In this document: positions 1-7,387 of the stretch, in pieces
How the letters are laid out: each line of letters opens with the position of its first letter
Numbering within the stretch: position 1 is the stretch's first letter
Assembly (NCBI GenBank): GCA_002407045.1
Contig: DHKB01000039.1
Coordinates: 50,556-70,763, forward strand
Direction: 5' to 3'
From: Candidatus Bruticola papionis
GTDB lineage: Bacteria; Vulcanimicrobiota; Xenobia; Xenobiales; Xenobiaceae
DNA length: 20,208 nt
Translations under genes and position numbers: made by a program
Notes under the pieces: model-generated
The model's database searches: none
Seen by the model: only the letters and a program-made list of their open reading frames with translations
What the model was told of the DNA's origin: nothing

Positions 1-1419
1 CAGCTGATTGATAATAAGGGAAACCTTGTCAACGAAGATGGCAAGCGCGTCGACGCCGACGGTAATGTCATGAGCGAAGAAGAAATCGCTGCTGCTGACA
101 AAGCCAAGGCCGACGAAGCTAAAGCCGACGAAGTAAAAGGCGATGAGTCTAAAGCCGCTGAAAGCGCTGCTCAGTCCAATGACAATTTGAGCGATTTTGA
201 AAAAGCTGTCGGTATTAGCAATGAAGATTTGCAAAAACAATTAGACCAGCTTGGTCAGCAAATTGCCGCTCAGGGGGCAGCTGCTCAGCAAGCTGCTGCT
301 AATAATGGCGGTTATGGCTCCGGCGGTGGTGGCAACTACGGTGGTGGCAATTATGGTGGAGGCGGTGTAAGTGGAGTCGGCGGCTCTGGTGGTGCTGGTA
401 GTGTCAGCTCCGGATCTTCTGTTAAGAGAAGCAGCGCGGCTGGGGATATCGATCTTTCCAAGTGCTCCGACGAAGATATCGCCAATGCTATCGACGGCTT
501 CTTGGCTGAAAAAGGCTCTCCCGCTCCTGCCGGTACTGGCGCTCTCTTTGTCAAGGCCGGTAAAGAAAATGATGTCGATCCTTTGGTCTTGCTCTCCATT
601 GCCGGCCAGGAAACCCGCTGGGGTACCGCTTCCGGTAGCGTTGGTATCAATGGTTGGATGGGCGTAGGCGCTTACGACTCCGATCCCAACAATTCTACCC
701 GCAATCCTACCTTCTCTGGCGTAGAAAACCAGATCAATGTTGGTGCCAGAACTTTCAAAAACTTGCGTGCTAAGGGAGGTTCTTCTTCCGATGCTTCTAT
801 TGCCGATCAAGCTTCAGCGGTTAATAAAGCTGGTTGGGCTTCTGACCAAAATTGGCATAACGGCGTAACTAAGATCTATCACGATCAAGTTGGTGCTTAC
901 ATGCTCGAAAAGCTAAATGGAGCTGAGCTTAAAGGTAGCAAGGGCGTTGAAGGTGCTCTCAACGAGGCTCTCTCTATGGAAGGTATGACTGAAGGTGGCA
1001 ACGCTGCTCAGATTAATGCCATCACTAAAGACTGGAACCAGAGTTGGGCTCTGGATTGTCAATCTCAGCCTTGGTGCGCCGCTTTCGCTACCGGCATGTT
1101 GGCTAAGCATGGCGTTATGGACTTTAGCGCTTGTGATAACGTCAACTATACTCCCACTTTGGTCAATTGGTCTAAAGGCCAAGGCACTTGGCGCCAAGGT
1201 GGCGGTGACTATGCCCCTAAAGCTGGCGACATGATTATGTTTGACTGGGACAATACTCGCTCTGGTGCCGATCACGTCGGCTTGGTAGTAAGCTACGATG
1301 CTGGTAGTGGTGTAGTTACTACTGTTGAAGGCAATAGCGGCAGTCCTGCGGCTGTAAGGGTCAAAACTTACGATCGCAATGCTGCTTGTGTTATGGGCTA
1401 TATTGAACCCAACAAATAA
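1..1419 (+). CDS. Cell-wall hydrolase: lysozyme/glucosaminidase-like plus CHAP domains (5' partial)
   Basis: The frame is open to the left edge, so the true start lies outside the window; 472 residues are visible, and the ATG at 70 is probably internal. In order: a short acidic stretch with repeated D/E-x-x-G-N/K-x-V units (nt 1-80), an Ala/Lys/Asp/Glu-rich segment (to about nt 310), a Gly/Asn/Tyr-rich linker (about nt 303-420), a lysozyme-like domain (about nt 440-930) with a likely catalytic Glu in an A-G-Q-E-T-R-W motif (codon at 610), and a C-terminal CHAP domain with Cys in W-C-A-A-F (codon at 1075), His in A-D-H-V-G (codon at 1273) and a following E-G-N. CHAP domains are usually peptidoglycan amidases or endopeptidases, so the protein probably cuts both glycan and peptide. 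It is paralogous to the next gene. The export route is unknown because the N-terminus is missing. Domain calls are from motifs, without a profile search. Confidence 0.85.
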   Translation, partial: QLIDNKGNLVNEDGKRVDADGNVMSEEEIAAADKAKADEAKADEVKGDESKAAESAAQSNDNLSDFEKAVGISNEDLQKQLDQLGQQIAAQGAAAQQAAANNGGYGSGGGGNYGGGNYGGGGVSGVGGSGGAGSVSSGSSVKRSSAAGDIDLSKCSDEDIANAIDGFLAEKGSPAPAGTGALFVKAGKENDVDPLVLLSIAGQETRWGTASGSVGINGWMGVGAYDSDPNNSTRNPTFSGVENQINVGARTFKNLRAKGGSSSDASIADQASAVNKAGWASDQNWHNGVTKIYHDQVGAYMLEKLNGAELKGSKGVEGALNEALSMEGMTEGGNAAQINAITKDWNQSWALDCQSQPWCAAFATGMLAKHGVMDFSACDNVNYTPTLVNWSKGQGTWRQGGGDYAPKAGDMIMFDWDNTRSGADHVGLVVSYDAGSGVVTTVEGNSGSPAAVRVKTYDRNAACVMGYIEPNK

Positions 1420-1447
1420 AAAATTTCAGCTAAACTGATCTGAATGG

Positions 1448-1487
1448 AGGCCTCCCGACTTTTGGCCAGGAGGTCTTTTTATTTTTT
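1448..1487 (+). terminator. Rho-independent terminator of the first hydrolase gene
   Basis: An 8-bp stem (1448-1455 with 1469-1476, one G-U pair) and a 13-nt loop are followed by a T-rich tract, TTTTATTTTTT. It lies 29 nt after the stop codon and separates the two paralogues into different transcripts. Confidence 0.85.
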
Positions 1488-1545
1488 AGCAAGCTAATTA
1501 AAAGTACGTAAAAGTTAAATAAATGTTAAATCAGTAGATAAATTC

Positions 1546-1573
1546 TAGATAAAATAAACTAGTGCTTGATAAT
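1546..1573 (+). promoter_or_regulatory. Candidate promoter of the second hydrolase gene
   Basis: TAGATA (4/6 to the -35 consensus) and GATAAT (5/6 to the -10 consensus) are separated by 16 bp, in an AT-rich stretch between the upstream terminator and the start at 1641. This is a weak assignment from consensus matching only. Confidence 0.3.
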
Positions 1574-1640
1574 ATAGACAACGATACCTGTACACTGGTT
1601 GCTTAGACCTTGTGCTCGTAAAGGTAGGAGGGATTTTATT

Positions 1641-4040
1641 ATGACTATCAATAGCAGCTACGACAATTCTGCGGCCATTAGACAGCAAGAAGAAGCTCGC
1701 CGTCAGGAAGAGGCTCGTCGTCAAGAAGAGGCTCGTCGCCAGGAAGAAGCTCGCAAAGCTGAAGAAGCTCGCAAAGCTAGAGAAGCCCAGCAAGCTAAAG
1801 AAGCCGAAGAAGCTCGTAAGGCTCAAGAAGCTCAAAAAGCTAGAGAAGAAGACAAAGTTGCCGTCAGCAGCAGCGAAGCTGCCGAATCTGGCAAGAAGGT
1901 TAAAGTTGCTTCTTTAGATGACGAAAGCGGTGACTCCAAAGCTATTAAAGCTTGTGCCGTAGATGAAAAAGGCTCTGGCAAAAAAACTGAAGAGAAGGGC
2001 TTTTTAGATAAAGTTGGCGACTTCTTTAACGGTGTCAAAGACAAAGTTGAAGATGTAAAGGACAAGATCGTCGACCACGTTAAGGACAAAGTGGCTGATG
2101 GTTTAGATGGTGCTTCCAGTTTAGCTGACAAAGCTGGTATGGACGGACTTTCTGACGATCTCGAAGAAATTGCTGATGATCTTAGAGGCGAAGATGGCAA
2201 AGAACTTTCCGACGCCGACAAAGCTAAGGTAAAAGACGAAGTCGAGAAGAAGAAAGAAGAAATTAAGGAAAAGAAGCTCGAGAAGCTCAACGAAGAGAAA
2301 GAGGCTCAGACTAAGAAGCAAGAAGAGCTCGAGAAGCAGCGCGACGAGACTATCGAAGAGCTGGAAAAAGCTCAAGCTGCTGGCGATCAAGCCAAAGTCA
2401 AGGAGCTTACTAGCAAACTCGATGGCATCAACGACGAGCTTTCCGAAGTAAATGAAAAACTCGACAAGATCAACAAAGAGATCGAAGAGTTAGAACCCAC
2501 TCCTGAAGAGGAGATGGAAGACCTCCAGAAAGATATGGATGAGCTTACCAAGCAAGAAGAAGCTAAGCTCAAAGAAAAAGAAGAGCTGGAGAAGCAGCAA
2601 GAAGAGCTCGTAGAAGAGTTGGCTGCCGCTAAAGCTGCTGGTGATCAAGAAAAAATTGAAGAGATCACTAATAAGTTGCAAGGTGTCAACGAAGACTTGG
2701 AGCGCGTTAATGGTGAGCTCGAAGATATCCAGGCCCAGAAGCAGAACCTCCAGAAGGATATCGATAAAGTACAAGCTGAGATCGACGCTAAAAACGCTCC
2801 CGCAGAAGAAGCTGCTCAGGCTCAGAATGCTGAAGGTCAGCAACAGGCTGCTTCTAATGAAGCTGCTGGAGCCCAGGGTGCGGCCAATGGCTCTAATGGC
2901 AATAATGGTGCCAGCGGTTCCAATGGCGGTGGCAATAATGGCGGTACCGGAGCTGTCAATAACGGCGGTGGCGGTACCGGTGGCACCGGCGGCGTAGGCG
3001 GTACTGGTGGTACCGGCGGAACCCAGGGCACTGGCAGCACCGGATCTGCTACCAGAACCACTGCAGCCGGCGATATCGACCTTTCTAAGTGTTCCGACGC
3101 CGACATTGCTAAAGCTATCGACGGCTTCTTAGCTTCCAAAGGCTCTCCCGCTCCCGAAGGTACTGGCGCTAAGTTCGTTAAGGCCGGTAAAGAGAATAAT
3201 GTCGATCCTTTGGTCTTGCTCTCCATTGCTGGTCAGGAAACTCGTTGGGGTACTGCTTCTGGTAGTGTAGGTATCAATGGTTGGATGGGTGTAGGCGCTT
3301 ACGACTCCGATCCCAACAACTCTACGCGCAACTCTAAGTTCTCTGGTGTAGAAAACCAGATCAATGTTGGTGCCAGAACTTTCGCCAACTTACGCGCTAA
3401 GGGCGGTTCTTCTGCCGATGCTTCCATTGCTGAGCAAACTTCTGCCGTAAACAAAGCCGGTTGGGCTACCGATCAGAATTGGCATAAGGGCGTAACTAGC
3501 ATTTACCATGATCAGGTTGGCGCTTACATGCTCGAGCACCTCAAAGGTGCCGAAACTAAAGGCGGCAAGGGCGTAGATGGAGCTCTCAGCGAAGCTGGCT
3601 CTATGGTAGGTATGACCGAGAGCGGCAACGCTTCTCAGATCAACGCTATCACTAAAGACTGGAACCAGAGCTGGGCTCTCGATTGTCAGCAGCAGCCTTG
3701 GTGCGCCGCTTTCGCTACCGGTATTTTGGCTAAGCATGGCGTTATGGACTTCAGCAAGTGCTCCAACGTCAACTACACTCCCACTTTGGTAGAGTGGTCT
3801 AAAGGTCAAAACACCTGGCAGCAAGGTGGCAACGGTTATGCTCCTAAAGCTGGCGATATGATTATGTTCGACTGGGACAACACTCGCAGCGGCGCCGACC
3901 ACGTTGGTATCGTAGAAAGTTACGATGCTGCTAGTGGTACCGTTACTACTATTGAAGGTAACAGTAGCAACTCCGTACGCCGTAAGACTTACAACGTAAA
4001 CGCTGCTTGCATTATGGGCTTCATTATGCCTAACAAATAG
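1641..4040 (+). CDS. Repeat/coiled-coil protein with lysozyme-like and CHAP domains, no Sec signal
   Basis: The start at 1641 is chosen for the SD AGGAGG (1626-1631) at good spacing; an ATG at 1599 lacks an SD. The product is 799 aa. Residues 16-39 are four QEEARR/K hexapeptides, followed by further Lys/Glu/Ala-rich sequence to about 70. Residues 120-200 hold amphipathic V-K-D-K-type helices. Residues 200-385 are a long charged coiled coil with an internal duplication (about 228-285 and 314-371). Residues 405-470 are a Gly/Asn/Thr linker. A lysozyme/glucosaminidase-like domain (about 475-640) has E533 in A-G-Q-E-T-R-W, and a CHAP domain (about 660-799) has C688, H754 and E772. The C-terminal ~325 residues are about 85% identical by eye to the upstream paralogue. 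There is no hydrophobic N-terminal segment, so export by Sec is unlikely. Possible roles are a non-Sec-exported wall hydrolase, an effector, or a phage-derived lysin. The N-terminal half has no family I recognise. Confidence 0.88.
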   Translation: MTINSSYDNSAAIRQQEEARRQEEARRQEEARRQEEARKAEEARKAREAQQAKEAEEARKAQEAQKAREEDKVAVSSSEAAESGKKVKVASLDDESGDSKAIKACAVDEKGSGKKTEEKGFLDKVGDFFNGVKDKVEDVKDKIVDHVKDKVADGLDGASSLADKAGMDGLSDDLEEIADDLRGEDGKELSDADKAKVKDEVEKKKEEIKEKKLEKLNEEKEAQTKKQEELEKQRDETIEELEKAQAAGDQAKVKELTSKLDGINDELSEVNEKLDKINKEIEELEPTPEEEMEDLQKDMDELTKQEEAKLKEKEELEKQQEELVEELAAAKAAGDQEKIEEITNKLQGVNEDLERVNGELEDIQAQKQNLQKDIDKVQAEIDAKNAPAEEAAQAQNAEGQQQAASNEAAGAQGAANGSNGNNGASGSNGGGNNGGTGAVNNGGGGTGGTGGVGGTGGTGGTQGTGSTGSATRTTAAGDIDLSKCSDADIAKAIDGFLASKGSPAPEGTGAKFVKAGKENNVDPLVLLSIAGQETRWGTASGSVGINGWMGVGAYDSDPNNSTRNSKFSGVENQINVGARTFANLRAKGGSSADASIAEQTSAVNKAGWATDQNWHKGVTSIYHDQVGAYMLEHLKGAETKGGKGVDGALSEAGSMVGMTESGNASQINAITKDWNQSWALDCQQQPWCAAFATGILAKHGVMDFSKCSNVNYTPTLVEWSKGQNTWQQGGNGYAPKAGDMIMFDWDNTRSGADHVGIVESYDAASGTVTTIEGNSSNSVRRKTYNVNAACIMGFIMPNK
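1686..1757 (+). repeat. Four 18-bp repeats coding QEEARR/K
   Basis: Four consecutive in-frame 18-bp units encode Q-E-E-A-R-R/K near the N-terminus of the hydrolase. Degenerate E-E-A-R-K-A-type units continue to about 1850. The copies differ mostly at synonymous positions, so the peptide period is kept while the DNA drifts. It is a coding repeat with no spacers, not a CRISPR array. Confidence 0.85.
2322..2753 (+). repeat. Tandem duplication inside the coiled coil (258-bp period)
   Basis: Codons from 2322 and from 2580 encode matching segments that begin E-E-L-E-K-Q. Each continues through A-A-G-D-Q, then a Lys/Glu-rich helix, then an I/V-N-D/E-x-L motif. The offset is 86 residues. Each unit would form one helix-turn-helix of the coiled coil. 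Confidence 0.75.
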
Positions 4041-4051
4041 ATATAAAGTGA

Positions 4052-4110
4052 TGCTCCGCAAGTAGGAGCAAGAGAGGAGACGGCTTCTCTGGCTGTCTCC
4101 TCTTTTTTTG
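4052..4110 (+). terminator. Terminator of the second hydrolase gene, with a preceding small hairpin
   Basis: A small hairpin (4052-4057 with 4065-4070) is followed by a perfect 9-bp stem (4073-4081 with 4095-4103) ending in a run of seven Ts. The second hairpin is a typical intrinsic terminator. Confidence 0.88.
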
Positions 4111-4144
4111 TGTTTTAAAGGGCACTAAAAAAAGCTTTACTAAC

Positions 4145-4171
4145 TTTTAGTTTTAAGTTATTCTCTATGAT
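4145..4171 (+). promoter_or_regulatory. Candidate promoter of the Big_2 lipoprotein gene
   Basis: TATGAT at 4166-4171 is a 5/6 match to the -10 consensus, about 70 nt before the start codon. The best -35 is a poor TTTTAG at 4145 with only 15 bp spacing. It is supported mainly by the -10 and by lying between a terminator and a gene. Confidence 0.25.
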
Positions 4172-4242
4172 AAGATGGGCTGTTTGCGTGCATTTTTGTC
4201 CATCGTATTCTTACTCCCAGGGGTTCAGGAGGAACTTAATAG

Positions 4243-7200
4243 ATGTTAAATTCCCTTGCTCGCAACAAGGGGAGCAGACGTTGGCTGGGCCTATGCCTTT
4301 TCGCTATAGCCTTCCTGTTCGCTGCTCTTGTCTCTGGTTGCGGCGGTTCTGGTAGCTCTGGCAGCGGCGGTGGCGCTCCTGCCAAAGAGTTCTCCAATGT
4401 TATTTTCCATTTTAACGATTTAGTAGACGGCAAAACATTAGCTCGTGCTGTTCCCGACGGTACAACCCAAATCCGTTTTACCGGTTCTACGAGCTCCCGC
4501 GAGGTTCTCTACGGTCCCACGACCAAAGATTACGCTCCTACTGTCACTTTAGAGAAAGTTCCTGTCAAAGTTACTGGTTTCGTTCTCGAGTGCCTCAATA
4601 GCAATAATGGCCTTACTGCCGTTATTCCTGTCCAAGCTACATTGAACGCTTATGGTGATACCCATCTTACTATTTCCGAATCCCCTGCTTTAAGCAGCGT
4701 TGTCAAGAATGTAGTCGTAAAGCCTACTGAAATTAAGGATTTGTTAGTTGGATCTAGTGAGAGCTTCACTGCTGTAGCTACTTTAAGCGACGGACAAATT
4801 GTCGATCTCACTCCTTACTTAACTTTCACCAGCTCCAACCCCAGCGTAGCCACTGTGGAACAGAATGGCTACGACGGTGCCAAAGTTACCGCTAGTAAGG
4901 GTGGCGAAACTACCATTTCCGGTTCTGTTTTAGGTGTTTCCATGCCTGAAATTAAAGTTACCGTGAATGCTGGTGTTGTCGAGAAGTCTGTAGCTTTTTC
5001 GCCTGATAAAGTAACCGTACCTATGGGACGCTCTCGCGAAATTACTGCCCAAATAGTTCATAGCGACAACTCTACGAAGACAGTTCCCGCTGATCGTGTC
5101 ACATACACCGTTGAGCCTACTGAAGGTGTTGTCACTATTGAGCCTACTTCCACTGGATGCAAGGTTATTGCTGCCGACGGCGTCAAATCTGGCGCTAAAG
5201 CTACTGTCACTATGACAGTTACCAATGAAGGTGAAGAGCCTTTCACTGCTAAAGCTGAAGTTGTTATTACTGATAAAGAAGTTGAATCTATTGCTATCAC
5301 CAACGACACCGAAGGTGATATGTTGAATAAACTTTATCCTACTGGTAATAATAACGCTTGCCAGTTTACTGCTACTGCTACTTATAGTGACGGTAGTACT
5401 GATGATGTTACCGCTACAGCTACTTGGAATAGCAACACGGAAGCTGCTGCCAAATTTGGCGAAACTAAAGGTAAATTAGAAGCTATTGCTGTTGGTACTA
5501 CTACTGTAACTGCCGAATTGGATGGAATAACTTCCGATGCTATTACTATTGAAGTTGTCAATCCTGGAGTTACTAAAATACAAACTAGTGTCGACGATCC
5601 AGAAAAAGGATTCGTTGCTTACATTAAAGATGGTGCTGGCCAGCCTTATGCCATCACCGTGAAGGCCATTTATGCTAATGGCGAAGAAAAAGTTGTTACT
5701 GTAGCCGACGAACTTACCACATGCGAGTTCTTTAGAACTAAAGATGGTGAAGTTAGCACAGAATATGTCGATTTCCAAGATGGTGAAAACGATGTAATTA
5801 ACATTGTTCCTAAGAAAAAGACTGACGAAGCAACTGGTAGTTACATTAGATTTACCTATGATGGTATCAAGTCTGATGATATTAAAGTTACCGTTGTCGA
5901 TGTAGTCCCTGAGGTCCTTGCTATAAACTTAGTTGATGAAGTTACCAATAAAGTTTATAACATTAACCCCACTGACGGAACTTATGAAGTCGGTATTCCT
6001 TATGGCCGCTCTTACAAGATTGTTATACGCGCCCAAGCTAACGATGGCTCCGATTTAGGCGACATCTCTGGTAACTATGAATTTAGTGACGGCGTTACGA
6101 GATCTGATGGTGTTGATCTTAGCTTAAAACACCCGGTTCTTGTTCCTGGCGTTACTGAAGAAAATGAATACTCCTCCACTGCTCAAATTCAAACCTATGG
6201 CGAGAGTTATGAGAAGATGATTTGGTCCAATGAGGAACTCTACGGTAACCGTAGATATATCTCTTATATGGACACCACAACAGAAGAGCCAGAAGAAAAG
6301 CAAGTCGGCGACAATGATATAATAACTGTCACTGGTCGCAATAAGGCTGATAAAGTAGAAGCTTTCAAGGTAAAAATTGTCCTGAAAGATGCTGCTGTAG
6401 ACTCCTACCTTGCTGCTTACAAGAAGAGCAGTGGTACTACTTTTGACATTCCTCGTGGTGTTGATTTTGATATCAGTACTTCCGGCGAACATAAAATTAA
6501 GGCTCAGATGTCTTACAAAGCTAGTGAGACTCAGACCAACTTAGTTGATGTAACTGAGTTAATGTCTATAGACGAAGAGTCTATTACACCGCTCTTAAGC
6601 ACTTTCTTGGTTGAAAAGAAATCCGATGGCGTCTACTCTAGCGTAACTGCTGAAGATACATACAGTAGCCGTAACAAGTTTAGACAAACTGGTGAAATTA
6701 CCATGAATAATAAGCGTGATGCTGAATCTGAAAAGTTCGGCTGCGCTGCTTATTTAAATGGTCCTTTCCAGAGCTACAATGTGGAGCCCGCAAAGTTCAC
6801 TTTGAAGCTTGAGCGTCCCATTATTTTGGGTTATGCGCCTGGTGTCTATAATGAAAGCGGTGCAGCAGTCAGCGCTAGCTCCGACGGTACTTACCATTTC
6901 TCCGCTGGTACAAAGTTCCAGTTCTTATTGAGCTCTCCAGTACTTAGTGATAAAGGTAAGAATCCTGATGGCGATTTCTTAGCTGGTACTAGCGACATTA
7001 TCGGTATGTACTACAACGATGTTTTCATTAAAGTTGTAGAACTCTTGAAGCCCAAGACTATCGATAGCTTCTATCAGATGAGTGATGATGAGAAGTTGAG
7101 TAGTGGTAATATGAGTACTATCAAGATTACTCCTAGTTCCGAGGCTTATTACAATCCTGAGGAATTTGTCAAGCAAGTAATTGTGACTTTGGACAAATAA
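4243..7200 (+). CDS. Large surface lipoprotein with Big_2 (Ig-like) repeats
   Basis: The product is 985 aa; SD AGGAGG lies at 4227-4232. A lipoprotein signal peptide has a basic n-region, a hydrophobic core (residues 14-30) and lipobox V-S-G-C, giving lipidation at C33. The next residue is Gly, not Asp, which suits outer-membrane rather than inner-membrane retention. A Gly/Ser tether follows. Ig-like Big_2 modules lie at about 156-243, 247-344, 347-440 and 443-550. The first is the clearest, with the classic 'S-S-N-P-S-V-A-T-V' strand and a G-x-T-T-I ending; the third ends similarly. Residues 550-985 look beta-rich and match no family I recognise. Big_2 domains usually act as extracellular spacers or adhesion modules. 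The gene is monocistronic, with terminators on both sides, so it shares only location with the hydrolases upstream. Confidence 0.85.
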   Translation: MLNSLARNKGSRRWLGLCLFAIAFLFAALVSGCGGSGSSGSGGGAPAKEFSNVIFHFNDLVDGKTLARAVPDGTTQIRFTGSTSSREVLYGPTTKDYAPTVTLEKVPVKVTGFVLECLNSNNGLTAVIPVQATLNAYGDTHLTISESPALSSVVKNVVVKPTEIKDLLVGSSESFTAVATLSDGQIVDLTPYLTFTSSNPSVATVEQNGYDGAKVTASKGGETTISGSVLGVSMPEIKVTVNAGVVEKSVAFSPDKVTVPMGRSREITAQIVHSDNSTKTVPADRVTYTVEPTEGVVTIEPTSTGCKVIAADGVKSGAKATVTMTVTNEGEEPFTAKAEVVITDKEVESIAITNDTEGDMLNKLYPTGNNNACQFTATATYSDGSTDDVTATATWNSNTEAAAKFGETKGKLEAIAVGTTTVTAELDGITSDAITIEVVNPGVTKIQTSVDDPEKGFVAYIKDGAGQPYAITVKAIYANGEEKVVTVADELTTCEFFRTKDGEVSTEYVDFQDGENDVINIVPKKKTDEATGSYIRFTYDGIKSDDIKVTVVDVVPEVLAINLVDEVTNKVYNINPTDGTYEVGIPYGRSYKIVIRAQANDGSDLGDISGNYEFSDGVTRSDGVDLSLKHPVLVPGVTEENEYSSTAQIQTYGESYEKMIWSNEELYGNRRYISYMDTTTEEPEEKQVGDNDIITVTGRNKADKVEAFKVKIVLKDAAVDSYLAAYKKSSGTTFDIPRGVDFDISTSGEHKIKAQMSYKASETQTNLVDVTELMSIDEESITPLLSTFLVEKKSDGVYSSVTAEDTYSSRNKFRQTGEITMNNKRDAESEKFGCAAYLNGPFQSYNVEPAKFTLKLERPIILGYAPGVYNESGAAVSASSDGTYHFSAGTKFQFLLSSPVLSDKGKNPDGDFLAGTSDIIGMYYNDVFIKVVELLKPKTIDSFYQMSDDEKLSSGNMSTIKITPSSEAYYNPEEFVKQVIVTLDK

Positions 7201-7213
7201 TCTTGACCAGATT

Positions 7214-7244
7214 TCCGTTTAGAGAGCTTGTCTCTCTAGGCGGA
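7214..7244 (+). other. 13-bp hairpin after the lipoprotein gene, no T tract
   Basis: Arms 7214-7226 and 7232-7244 pair along their whole length, with two G-U pairs and a 5-nt loop. No T run follows, so it is not itself a terminator. It could protect the 3' end of the mRNA or assist the terminator just downstream. Confidence 0.6.
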
Positions 7245-7256
7245 GCGAACTAAACA

Positions 7257-7292
7257 AAAATCCCCACCTACTTTAGGGTAGGTGGGGATTTT
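7257..7292 (+). terminator. Strong terminator of the lipoprotein gene
   Basis: A perfect 14-bp stem (7257-7270 with 7279-7292) has a GC-rich core (CCCCACC with GGTGGGG), an 8-nt loop, and T-runs built into the ends of both arms. It could act on both strands; on the + strand it ends the lipoprotein transcript. Confidence 0.88.
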
Positions 7293-7303
7293 CTATTATG
7301 TAT

Positions 7304-7353
7304 CCATAAAAAAATAACTTCGTTCAAACTACAAGTCTAAACGAAGTTATTTT
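7304..7353 (-). terminator. Terminator of the Fe-S scaffold/GGGtGRT operon
   Basis: Arms 7311-7324 and 7340-7353 form a perfect 14-bp stem. Read on the - strand it is followed by a run of seven Ts, 35 nt beyond the stop codon of the GGGtGRT gene. Confidence 0.85.
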
Positions 7354-7387
7354 GTGTATAGGGCTATTTTATAGCGCCTAAGTTAGC

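Noticed and set aside
241..810. Long antisense open frame under the first hydrolase gene
   Set aside because: It arises from the codon pattern of the opposite strand, has no SD, and encodes Ser/Thr/Ala-rich sequence with no domain. The same holds for the antisense frame at 3390-4061.
1599..1640. Upstream in-frame ATG giving 14 extra residues on the second hydrolase
   Set aside because: It has no SD, while the ATG at 1641 has an excellent AGGAGG; the extra residues are unlike a signal peptide.
1686..1757. Short regular repeats that might suggest a CRISPR array
   Set aside because: The units are contiguous, in frame and without spacers; they encode a peptide repeat.
4167..4355. Short + strand open frame overlapping the lipoprotein start
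   Set aside because: Its ATG lies within the likely -10 box, it has no SD, and most of it overlaps the lipoprotein signal-peptide region in another frame.
7216..7343. Long-range complement CGTTTAGA (7216-7223) with TCTAAACG (7336-7343)
   Set aside because: Eight bases over 120 bp is compatible with chance, and both segments are already in better local hairpins.
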